This document shows, in pieces, positions 1 to 12,800 of a stretch of 64,000 bases of DNA. Positions within the stretch are counted from its first letter, which is position 1. Each line of letters opens with the position of its first letter. The DNA lies in the NCBI RefSeq assembly GCF_032854445.1, contig NC_088300.1, positions 17,923,570-17,987,569 on the forward strand, written 5' to 3'. Position numbers and translations under genes: made by a program. The notes beneath the pieces were generated by a model. It saw only the letters and a program-made list of their open reading frames with translations, was not told where the DNA came from and did not search any database. The stretch comes from Liolophura sinensis (lineage: Eukaryota; Mollusca; Polyplacophora; Chitonida; Chitonidae).

Positions 1-804
1 TATTTTCTAACATGATGTCAAATTAAAACTCTTAAAACTCTAAATAAGCACAGTTATCCAGTGTTAGATATTAATAAATTTGACATTTTCTTATAAAACA
101 CCTGTTCCATCACCAGTTTGATCAGTAGGATAGGGAAATATAAAATGTTTGTGAGATCGGGATAATTTATACTAATTTTTTTTATTACACTTTATTTTTA
201 TCCATTGATCTACTTTCTGATAAGTGTTTTTTCAAGAGGTCGTCTAAATGCTCATACCAGTATGCTCTTTATTATATATCATTTTGACCTCAAGTTGGAT
301 TACATACTACCTATGTATAATCATTCGTTTCACAGTTTATCCAACATTCTTCTCATTAATAATGGTTGTTATAGTTTATGTTTTAACTTGCAAAAAAAAA
401 CAAAACATTGTGACCATTGTTTCTTGACAGTTTTCGTAAATATACCCAGATTCCTCAACCTGTGCGCATATGAAAGAGCATCTTTCAGTGCAATTTATGC
501 ACATTTTTAATTTGATTCTGGAGACAATTCTACATAAGCCAACTTCAAGGCTTCACAAAGAGTGTAATTTTATCAGTCTACACCCAATATGGCCTTCAAA
601 ATATGCTTGAAAAAACACCTTGCAAACATGCCACCTTACAAAACGGTATAATGTATTTCTGAACTATCTATACTATCTATATTTATGAGCATGTGAGATT
701 CAAACAATTACATGAACATTCATGATCTGCCTTTTTCCTTCTTTCAGAGTGCATGTATGTACATGTATAACTTCTGCTAACTGAGAAGATCATGTTGATT
801 CATT
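1..804 (+). other. Upstream intron and 5' UTR of the MBD/F-box gene
   Basis: No coding exon is recognisable before the start codon at 805. A good splice acceptor (pyrimidine tract then cag) ends at 747, so the first coding exon probably begins at 748 with a short 5' UTR, and at least one non-coding exon should lie further upstream, outside the window. Positions about 425-635 resemble 55770-55980 in the same orientation, so this part is an interspersed repeat. The small open frame at 205-510 has no family features and low-complexity AT-rich codons, so I do not call it a gene. Confidence 0.55.
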
Positions 805-3800
805 ATGGCTAAACAGATGCTTAAACAAGCTGCCCTCTCTGGAATGAAGAGTAAAGATGATTTACTGGACCTCAAAAGAATAAATAACCAACCTCTGGAC
901 AAAAACAGCTCTAACCTTTCTTCTTTACATATGGACAATTATTTACCATTCACACCATTGGGCAGGAAGAAAACCTTCTCCACATCTACACCCATCACCC
1001 ACTTTGCTGGAGACGGCACAGAGACATCCCAAATTAACAAGTTCCAGATTCGGAACATGGAAAACAGCGATTCTGAGGAGGAGACTATGGAGGACGAGTC
1101 TCAGGGTGCTTCTGACCATTCCAGGAGTGCTCCAGTCCAGGAACATGGCTACACCAAATCCTTATCCCATGACACTGACACATCTTCAGGGAAAGAGGCC
1201 GATAGTGAGACAAAGGCCAGTGTCTTCCACAGTGATCAACAATCATCCCGTGAATTGGAAGCTGACAGTAAAGATGGTTTAAAGTTAAAACCTGCTGCAG
1301 ACACTGATGATAAGAAAAGTGATTCAGACACGTGTAGTGCTCCATATGAAACTGCTACCGGTGGGAGTAAGACTGAGGAGACAGTCAGTGGTCCTCCTGA
1401 AATATCCACCGTGAGTGGTGATGAAGGTAATAAAGGCCAGGAATCAGCCCAGACCTTCAAGATGACGAATGATAATGCATGTGAGATGTCTGTCAAAAGC
1501 AGTGTAAAGCAGGAAGAGTTGGATCCAGTGATCCCTACTGGAGGAGAGGGTAAGGTGATAGAGGAACATGGGAAACTGCAAGGTGAGGAGAAGGTGACAA
1601 AGACACAAGTGAAAGGAGCCACAAGTCAGGCATCTCATGAGATGGAGTGTCAGACAGAGGAAGTAAGTGTGGAAGAAAGCTCTGGTGAGGAGGATCAGGA
1701 AGAAAAACCAGAGAAGAAACAGAAACTGGACAAGGATGAGGAGGACATTGGGGGTACCACCCTGACCTTGCTGTGTGAGTCAATTACCAAAGAGACGCTG
1801 GGCCAGTCGTGTAATGAGGAGGATGCTGGGGAGGATATTGAAGATGAGGAAGATGATGATGACGACGATGAGGAAGAAGAGGAAGTGGAAAGGAGAAAGG
1901 CAAAAAAGCAGAGGAAATCTAATGCTGGGCAGAATGTAGTATGGAAAGACGAATATGGTAAATGAAGTTAGAGTGGTACATGTACATAGACAAATATTTA
2001 TGTGGGGCCTCCTTGGCCAAGTGGTTAGCGTGCTAGCGCAGCATAATCACCTAGGAGCCTCTTACCAATGCGATCACTGTGAGTCAAAGTCCAGCTCATG
2101 CTGACTTCTTCCTCAGTTGTATGTGGGAAGGTAGTCCAGCAACCTGCACATGGCTATGGGTATAGCCTGAGGCCCGGACTCTGCTCCTACCACCTTAATG
2201 CCGGCAGTTATCGCATAAGTGAAACAATTTTAAGTACGGCATAAAACCCCAATGAAATAAATATATAAAATAATAATTTTAAACTTTTCATAGATTGTGT
2301 TGTGTCAGGGTTTGTTGTCAGAAATAGAAAGTGCATTCTCATATTCAATGATCTATTAATTTGCGAATTGCCGAAGTACCAGTCTTTTGTTGTGTTTTTT
2401 CAGGGTCTAATCGCGAGCTAGATGGGGATCCTGAACTCCTTGCTGTTCCCTTCAAGCATGGTAAGTACAAATACAGTTGTGTAAAGAAATAATGTCTTCG
2501 TTTGAATGTCACTATAAATATGTTACTATAACACAGATTCCAGGATTTTCAAAGCATCTGTTACAAGACAACAGTAAATTGTCATCTCAAGTTTTGTATA
2601 TATAAATAAACTTTCAGAAGCACATAAAACACTTGGGATCCCAATGGTGATTCCAACACCTTTTTTTACAAGAAATTAATTAGACGTATCAAAAATCTGT
2701 TAAATGGTCCTATAAGTTAGAGAAATCTATCAGAATAAAACAAAATGTGTCACTTGAAAAATGCTAAACTTAAGGTGAAATACAGTAAGTGCACTTTTAA
2801 TAATTCTAGAATTGAAATAATTATTTCCTCTTAATCATGTTCTCTGGTTTCTTTGATTATGCAAATGTACATTTCTCAGAACACTATGTAGTAATACCTT
2901 TGATAATTTTGGCACTGAAAGTGATATAAAATCTCACGTGCAAAATCTCCATTTAAGTGTAAAGCAGTTCTAGTAGTGTTGGCCCTTAACCTTATCCCAC
3001 TGACCACTAATCGCAGTCCCTCCCCACACTGATTACTAGACTAACTGTTTGTTTGCCATCAGGCTGGAAGCGTGAGCTGGTTATAAGGGGCATATATGAG
3101 GAGTACAGTAAATCTGGCCAGCCCAAGAGGAAGCCCGCAGACGTCTATTACTTCACCCCAGAGGGCACAAAACTGGTATGTGACTGTCACAATGTTGTTG
3201 TTAACAGATACACGGTCAAGTTCTAAGGCCAGTGATCCAAATAATTCACACCAAATCTCTGTGTCATTCTTCATCAAGAGTTTTGTACTTTTGCAATATG
3301 TGATCACCAAGACATTTTGATATTTGTCTGGAAAAACTTTCTTGGTTGTGCTTTCTGAAGGAACAAATTTCTTGGGGTAGGTGTGCCTGTGTCAAGAACA
3401 GATTTTTGGGTGTACCTCCCTCAAGTTCAGATTTTCAGGTGTTATCTCAAAAACAAATTTCATGAGTATGCGTTCTTGTAAGTTAAATTTCTAGAGGGTG
3501 CCTTTTTGGAGGTCAGATTTCTAGGGTATGCCTTTTAGATTAAATTTCTAGAGTGTGCCTTCTTGGAGGTCAAATTTCTAGGGTATGGCTTCTTGTAGGT
3601 CAAGTTTCTAGGGTGTGTCTTTTTGGGTGGGCATCCTTGTAGATCTAATTTTCAGATGAGGTTTTTTGTAGATCAGATTTCTTTGATGGGCATTTTTGGG
3701 CAGGTATTCTTACAGATCTAATTTTTTTAGGTATACCTTCTTGTAGATCAAATTTTTTGCTTGTGCCTTCTGAAAGATCAGATTGATAGATCAAAGAACA

Positions 3801-6800
3801 AAGTGTTGAATGTGCCTTCAAGAACATCCCATAATAAGAATTCAACATAAAAGCATTATATAAAGTCATGATAAAAGAAGAAAATGAGAATAATTAAAAT
3901 AGATAACTTAAGATTGTGATTCTTGATATTAATAATACTTGTACTTTTTTAATATCTAGATATGTTACTAAAGCCATTTACCATAAGGCAGTTATTAGGA
4001 GTAAACTTGAATTGATTTTGTTTGTTTTTCTGTTTAATGTTTTCATGTTTACTTATTTATATTTTCTTGCAGAGATCAAAGATTATGATTGCCAATTACT
4101 GTAAGTTTGTCTTCTTCAGTCTTTTATTTATTAACTTTAATATATATGTACTTTTATAAAATGACATCCTGCTAGTGTTTTAAACTGATTGTTTAAATTG
4201 TTGCTTTTCAATTAGATTAATTCAGTTTCCTCTGGCTTATCTAATGGAGAGGGCTGAAGAATAAAGGGTATTCATTTCATTGGTGCCCAAATCTGTTGTG
4301 TCTTTCTGCAAAGAAAGTTGTGAAAAGTTTCATAAAACTTGTGACCTTTATTATTGCATTAAAAATCTAATTTTTGTGCCAGTTTGCACATTTCATCAGT
4401 TTTTCTTGGCTTGTTAATACTGACACAGGGTGCATATTTGTGTAGTCAACTCCTGGCACAGTCAACCATTTTATCATTTGTGCCACAATATGCTACCCAT
4501 TCCATTAGAAATCCTAAGTACTCTCACCCATAACCAATGTTCAGTAAAGGATTGAACATCGTGTGTCCTCAATTCCTTGTTTATTTTGTTTTATTTTATT
4601 GTTTTGTCGAACAGAGGTTTTATTTTTCTGTCATGTTTTGCAGTGCTTGAGTCTGGCTCAGAAATGACCCAGGCAAATTTTTCGTTTATTCGACGACCAA
4701 TACATAAACCTCCACTCGAGATGGTACGTCAAGCAGGTAAATCAGTTGGACGTGGGGCTGGCAGAAGATCCTCTTCCATGTCACGATCCCCTGCTAAAAC
4801 ACCTGTAGTGACAAACTCACCTGGGCGTGGGGGCAGGAAGAGGAAACGAGGGCGCCCCAGGAAGTATGAAGTGATCATGATGCCCCCGGAGAAGAACCTT
4901 CCCCCTCCTGAGGTGGTACTTGAGAGAGAGGGTAAGGAGGAGCCTTACGAACAGCCATCCCCAGTGTCTCCGGTCCAAGTGAAACCCCCATCATCAACCA
5001 CAGTGGTCGTAGTCCCACCCAAGAAAGTTAAGGCGGTGGCACGCAAGAGTACCACCCAGGCCGCCAAATGGAACAACCAGCCTGTCATGCGCTCTCCAAG
5101 TGATAAACCGTAAGTTATCTCCCCTTGTTGTTTTGATTGGTTATCATACATGTATCTTAGGTTTGTGTGCTCAGTCAGTAGATCCTCAATAAAACTCCAC
5201 CTAATTTTTCACTGTCTCCCTCAAACATGCATGTTTCTTGTTTGGTTTGTCCCCTATATAATTTTAGTTGTTTTTTCACATGGCAACCCCTGAAATATGG
5301 TGAAGTTACGAAGAATTGATTTGCGCAGTTTTTTTGAATGTGGGCCAAGGGGTCTTTGTGTTTTTAGCATGGGCTTTGCATACAAGCTAAACTCTGGGCG
5401 ATATTTGTAAATTTAAACATGTACCAGGCTAGCCATACTGTTATGTGGCAGTACTTAACTTTTCTTACCAATTGTATGACCTCAGGGTGGGGAGCTCAGT
5501 GGATCAGCTGTGTGGACTGGACTGTCCAGGGCGAGGAGGTGAACCCCCAGACCTCCAGTGTGCCATGTGTATGTGCCTCTTCCACCCCCAGTGTGTTAAT
5601 CTCCCGGGCCTCCCTAGACCAGCTATGTTCATCTGCAGGGTAAGAGACATTTGTCTTGTCATACCTCGAAACAATTAACTAAATAACTAACTTTTATGAT
5701 TAACATCCTTTGCATCATTTGCACCCAGAGTACTTTATTGTATCAAGAAATTTGTGAATGGATTTTATTTTTTCATATATTAGATATGTAACAATTTACA
5801 TCAAAGTTAATTATTGCAGGAATACATTGTCATAAAGGCAGTGTTATGCAATAAATTGAAAACACATTTAGGAAGTGCATTAAAAGTGGGCCTTTGCTTT
5901 TTCATAAGTACCTGGGGGCTGTCATAGGCCTATCTTGAAATTATACTAAGCGCTAGCTCACAGTGAAGCTGTATGTCATCATCATGACATACAAGACCTT
6001 TGATACCTTTAATATACCTTTTATATGACTTGACTCTTTCTAGAAGCAGCCCCAGTACAAAGTCATTTGATGCTATAATTTTATTTAGGAGCTCCTGAGT
6101 CATTGTGCTATGCTATCACACCAACCACTGATAATGCAATAGATAAATAAATACAAAAACAATTTAATGATATAATAATAAATTTTGATGTCCAGTTTTA
6201 TCTTTTGGTACCCATGAATGACATCATTAACATTTGTCTTCACAGAGATGTCAGAGCAGTGGAAAGATAGTGACAACTACCAGTCCCTTGGCGACTGTAC
6301 AGACTGTGAGGAACACGTCAAGTCCCTCTTCGTCATGGACGGTCAGTAGTGCCTCCCCGAGGATGATCATAAAAAACACCAATAACAAGGTGACACTGAT
6401 AACCACCCCATCAGCGAGCACTGCCATGCCCGCCCTCAGGAACTGCCTCAACAACACCCCGCCAGTCCCAACAGCTGTCATGACAAACAGAGCAGCCAAT
6501 GCTGCCGGCAATGTGAAGACATTCCTGATACCCATGTCACCGCAAGGGGCTAACACAGTCCCTCTTATCAACTCTATGGGTGTCTCTCTTATTGGTCCAG
6601 TCGCCCCAGTCACTGTGACCTCTTCGCCAGTGCCCAGTGTCATCAAACCCCCAGAACTGACAAGCCACATGCCCAGTGGGTCTGTGCCCACTCCACCTTC
6701 TGGGTTAATAGGCGCCCTTCCTAAGCTTACCCCAGCCCCTATCCCAAAGCCACCTTCTGGACCCACAAGCATGTCTAGTGCCAGTCATCCTCAACCTCCA

Positions 6801-9800
6801 CAGCTGTTCAAAAATGGTGTTTCTGTGTTTAACTTGACCAAGCCAACTGTCAGCAGCCCACCAGCATCTTCGATTAAGGATTCCACGATCAGTGTGTCAA
6901 ACGCTACCCTAGTGACCAAAACCTTGAAGGACCCCAATAAGCCAGGTGGTGGAGGTGGGGGTGAGGGCGGGGGTGGAGAGGTAGTGACTGAGGACGAGAA
7001 TAAATCCACCCCCGCCCAACTGTTAACCCTTCCTTCTGCTGTGGTCAGTCGTCTTAACCTCAAACAGCCCTTGGCACTGAAGATCAATAATGTGCAGGTA
7101 GTGGCGCCTCCGTCCTGCTTCATGAAGTCACATGATGGTGTGGTGAAGGTGTGCCTCCCTGCCCACACCATCCCTCTGCTGGCTGGAACCTCCTCCACAC
7201 TGAACATGCAGGTTAAGGTGTCTGGGGACAGTCAGAACAATAGCCTCAAGCTTGTACAGGCAGATCCCAGTGCCTTAGACAGTCTTAGTAAAACTGACAA
7301 AGCTCCAGATGGTTCTGTGCCCTGTAAGATGGACTCCAGATCTACGAGTAAACCCAAACGCAACCTCAAGATCTGCCATTTCAGGAATCTGTGGAGCGGC
7401 TATGAGGCTATGCAGCGGATTTTCACACATTTACATGTCAAAGATCTGCTGAGGTATAGTCTGAACTCTTTGTGCTGTATCCATGGAGATAAGGTTCTTT
7501 GTTGGGCAGTGTTACTGATGTGATTTTTCGCTTCATGAAGTTATGTGGCATTTAACATGATAGTGTTCCCATTGGTTCGTAAAACTACTTCAATTTTGTT
7601 GAAAGCTTTTCAAAATTTTGGATGTCCTTGAAAAAGAGTACTTTTTTTGGTACTACTGTAAATTTTCAGCCTTTTCATCGACTAATTATGAAAATGACGC
7701 TGAAATGATTTGCTTGTGTCATTTAAGATGCAAGCTTCATAAAACTGCAAAGTATTTCCCCATAGCTCTCTCAGAATGTTTCAAAATATTAGTGAAAGAG
7801 GCGGTTCAAAGCTTGAAAAATTAGGATATTTGTTTTTCAGTATTAAATATTGTATTGCATGGTGTTCAAATTGGGACCAACAAAAAACCTACCAAAATAG
7901 TATCCGTTTATCTCCACATGAAGCAGACCATTTCTTTTTATTATTTATACAACTGTGAAGTCCCAGTTTTTCCTTAACTGATAAAAATGATATTGTCACT
8001 AGTAAGATATCACTTTTGTTATTACATTTTGCTATTACACTGCTGGAGACCTTGACCCTTAGTGGACTGCATCACAAGGCCGTGCACTTCCACGCAATAC
8101 TAGTATATAGTTCGCCTAAAAAAGAGGTAGAAATTCTTCAGCATGTATAATTACTTACAGACAGCATTTCAAAACTGAAGAAAGGTTTTGTGAGCGCGGA
8201 CATTAATGAAATTGCCGCACGTATTAATAGAATCAGAAATAAGAAATAAGACGGCACATTGCTTATTGTTTTCATGGATGTAACAGATAAACTGATACGC
8301 ATTTATATACATGTAGAGAAAATGTCAGGATATAAATAATAAATAGAATATTGCACAGTGAAGGTTGAATACCATAAATATTGTTCTTGTGATAGGTAGA
8401 AATGATAACGCGAAGTGTCAGGTGATTCATCATTTCTACCTCTCACTAGTGTCTTGTGGGTGTCATTTCTACCTCTCACTAGTGTCTTGTGGGTGTCATT
8501 TCCACCTCTCACTAGTGTCTTGTTGGGTGTCATTTCCACCTCTCACTAGTGTCTTGTGGGTGTCATTTTCTACCTCTCACTAGTGTCTTGTGGGTGTCAT
8601 TTCTACCTCTCACTAGTGTCTTGTGGGTGTCATTTCTACCTCTCACTAGTGTCTTGTGGGTGTCATTTCCACCTCTCACTAGTGTCTTGTGGGTGTCATT
8701 TCCACCTCTCACTAGTGTCTTGTGGGTGTCATTTCCACCTCTCACTAGTGTCTTGTGGGTGTCATTTCTACCTCTCACTAGTGTCTTGTGGGTGTCATTT
8801 CCACCTCTCACTAGTGTCTTGTGGGTGTCATTTCTACCTCTCACTAGTGTCTTGTGGGTGTCATTTCTACCTCTCACTAGTGTCTTGTGGGTGTCATTTC
8901 TACCTCTCACTAGTGTCTTGTGGGTGTCATTTCTACCTCTCACTAGTGTCTTGTGGGTGTCATTTCCACCTCTCACTAGTGTCTTGTGGGTGTCATTTCC
9001 ACCTCTCACTAGTGTCTTGTGGGTGTCATTTCTACCTTTCATTGAACAATATTTAGGGTATTCAACCGTCACTGTGCAATATTCTCTGAGTATTTGATCA
9101 GGCATACGATACAATACACCATGCCAAGTGTGTCATTTTATCTCTGCATCAAGAGAATATAGTTAAGGCAATAGTAAATATAGAACACATTTTGCACATG
9201 AGGAAAAATTTTGAAATATGACAACTTCACAGTTACTACCTATGCGTGTTTGTTGTAGTTTCTGTTCTCATGGTACAAATCCAACTGTGCATATGCATGT
9301 ATTATGTGAAACAGAGAGGATAAAGTGCTATGTGTTGTATTACAAAGCCACCAGCACTTTCTTACCTTTTTGGTAGAATGACAGGAAGTTTCCAAAAAAG
9401 TCAGTTGGACAATTTTTTGTGTTAAGTTTTGATCAAATACATTTGAGAGTCTGAATACATTATCCTATTTATTCACCTGTTAACTCTTCTTTCTGCATTT
9501 CTGGCTATACTGAACTGATCCATCACAGCTCTAGGCTCTAAGATGACATAGTTTGTTTCCTCTTTAATATTTGCTCTGTCCAGTCTGACCTGACTGTCTA
9601 ATAAAAAGATAGGGATTTTAAAGAAATTGAAATGGAGAGAAAACATTCTGCTATCAAGATCCCAATAAAACCTTTGGCATAGGACCTTTTTTAGAGGATC
9701 AGTTGCGTTGCACCCGACAGACAAATTTTTAAGGATGATCTTGCATTTTGATGTATACACTCAGTTAAGTGAGACTAGAAATAAGTGCCACACACATGAG

Positions 9801-12800
9801 AATGAAAAAGCAATATGCTCCAGATCCTGTTGTTTTAGATTTATTGTTGTATTTTTATTGGTTCATAGATTTATGTTTCTTTGTTGTATATTGCTCTTTG
9901 TTTTCTCAGGGTCAGATGTGTTTGCAAAACATGGGACCGGCTGGTTCGACAGCTACCAATGGTAAGACTCATCTGATAATGATCAAATTATTCCCCCTGC
10001 ATTCTTGCATACATAGAAGGAACAATATATTTCTTTAATTCAGATTGATTGTATTTACCAGAGAAATATGCTATTGAATGTTTAATAGCTCTCATGTGCA
10101 GTGTTCAGCATGTAATTTAAAGCAAAATGGAACAATGATCGTGTTAGGAGGATGTGTGTAAAAAAAAAACAAAAACAAATTCTCACCAATTGATAACATT
10201 TTTATTCTTAAATATGTTTTCCATTTCAGTGGGAACATTTAAATTTAACAGGCATTTATGTCAGGCACTGGCAGAAAGCTGTGCAGTTCCTTAATAGAGT
10301 TAGGACAGAATCTCTGGTAAGTTTTGCAAAGAAACATCATCATCAGTACATTAGATATAAATGGTTGAAAGTTTGGACTATTTCAAATGGTCATATTATT
10401 GCTAATGTATGCGATTTCATGGGCAACACAGTTACTAAGGTGGGAGTGGTTAGTAAATAAGTGCTAGAACACACAAGATTTGCTTTCAATCCCAGAATAT
10501 ATGTGTTAACTCGCTCTCACTGTTCTTGGAGCCTTGTTGACAGTATGCAATTTGTGTTGTCTAATGCTGAGTGACCTGACTGAAGACCCCTTGTCTTTCA
10601 CTAATATGGTGTGCATATCGTCACATGTATGGAAGTTTGTCAGTAACTTGCCCAAGGTCAGTGGTTTACTCCACGTATAAAACTGACAGCCATGATAAAT
10701 GAAAACTTTAGGAGTATAGCGTTAAACAACAATTAGATCAATGAAGCTACAAAGTCAGGTTGATCTTAAAAATTAATTATGAACAGTATATAGGGGAAAA
10801 ATATCAAAATGAATATTTATAACAATTTGCTCTGCAGGATTTTCGGAAGTATGATGCTCAGCTTGTAGAATCAGAGTTGTTTCCCGTGCTCGGTGAACTA
10901 CCCTTAAAACAACTCCAGTTTGGAGAGGTGACCACACCATTCCTACACCAAGTGGCGATCAGCATGACCCATCTCACTCACTTCTCTGCACAGGTCAGAG
11001 GGGAAAGGTCAGTCAAAGGCTAATGAAAAGTTACTGGTGTGAGAGATTCAGACTCTGGACAAGAAAATTTCACAGCTTGTTTAAAAATGTGTACTATGAA
11101 AGATGCATGCAGGCGTCCTTTTTTGACATGAACGGTGGTTTGGGTTATGTGAACTAAATTTCACCTCACATGAGCAAATGGGAATGGTTTGCATGAAAAA
11201 TTAGCGATACTCATGCGTACATGTACTTGCCAGCTAATACATTTTTATCAGCCACTTCCCCAACTGCTGACCAGCCTGTGCGGCTAGCGCCTATTCTCCT
11301 GTGGAAAATTCTCACACTGACCTAACGTATCATGTACCATGTTTAAGTGTTTGGGTTAGATTATATGAGTAGTGGGTAAAGTTAGCCTTAATATAGTTGT
11401 GCACCTCAAAGAAGTAAAGAAGTACCGCTGAAGGCCGAGACATTTGGGTACATTTTGTAACCACAGCCACTCGCCTTTGTAGGATAATTCAGTCACACTT
11501 TGAAATAAAGTTCTTTTCCAGCTTCTCGCCATGTGACACCATATTTCTGAGACTGTTCTCTTGATACATTATATTATGAAATTAACATCTAACTTTACTT
11601 GAGTATGCCAAGCATGTATGAAGTACCAGCACGCGAAACAAGAGCTTCATGTGTAAAACAAGATATCTTGACTTAAGTCAAAGATTCCCAGACAGCTACG
11701 ATTAATACGTTTTGCTCTAGGAAGATTAAACTTTGCACACTCACTGATTCTTTTTATACTGCAATGCACCAACCGTAATTTGAACTCCTTAGTTTTTAAG
11801 CACTGGTACTTTGTAACTTAAGTCTTATCTTGGTAATAAATACTAGCCCTGGTCCCCATGGTTGCCTGAAGTGGTATTCTTTTCCACCTGTTTCAGGGGA
11901 AATTTTCCCTTTATTATCATAGCATGAGTAAGCAGGAGGTATCGGGTAGTATAGTGTGTAAACATCTGCTTTAAAGATATCATCTAATGAAGGACAATAA
12001 GGAGAATGCATGTAAATATTACTCCATCGTTACAACAATAAGTAAATATATATATACCTGCTTTTTTTTAAGAGAGGACACATCGTCACTTCAGTATCCT
12101 GTTTCTTTGTTGATAAAGAGCATTTCTTCATCATTTTTTCTTTTGATACATGTACATGTAAGTATTCCAACTTTTTTTCTCTTTTTTTGCTGCAGTGGCC
12201 GTAGTCTTAATTTTGTAAAACTCAGCCATTTGAAGGTGCTAAGAGAGTTAAAGCTGTATCATAGCAAGAAAGAAATGGACGGTGATGAAGAGTGCTTGGA
12301 AGGGGGACAACTCAAGGTTTCCAAATTTGCTGATCTAGGATGTATGAGACATTTAGAAGTTTTGGTGAGGATCTGTTTTGTTTTAAAACTTTACAGCTGT
12401 CACTTAGCTAATCAAACAGATTTTGACAGATTATGAGACACTAAAAAGAGCTCTGTCTAATTTACATCTACATTTCACTTTGTTTAAATAATAGTGCATT
12501 GAAATGGATCTGTTTTCTATGATAATTTGGTACTCCTAACTGCTTGTGTACATCTGAAAATTGTTTAAAGCAACAATAAACAATAATTGAAAAAAATTTC
12601 CGTATGTGTTACCTCCCAGTAATCAATTCACTCAACATATAAACCTTGGGAAACCATTGTCCATAAATCATTATTCCTTCCCTGCTCTATTCTCAGGTGC
12701 TGAAAGGTATTGCAGGGGTGCGAGAGAGCGACTGGAGCTTTCTATGGAAAATGAACATGCTACGGGAACTAGAACTGAGTGACTGCTCATCCTGGAAGTC

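Noticed and set aside
1004..1783. Other-frame open frames over the first coding exon
   Set aside because: Shadows of the real acidic frame 805-1957, which continues in phase into the MBD exons.
8431..9040. CRISPR-like regular repeat
   Set aside because: Units are directly adjacent with no unique spacers, and the setting is an intron of an animal gene.
8303..9114. Several long open frames on both strands through the 33-bp array
   Set aside because: The period is a multiple of three and the unit lacks stops in these frames, so openness is automatic. The peptides are pure repeats without a start context or exon structure.
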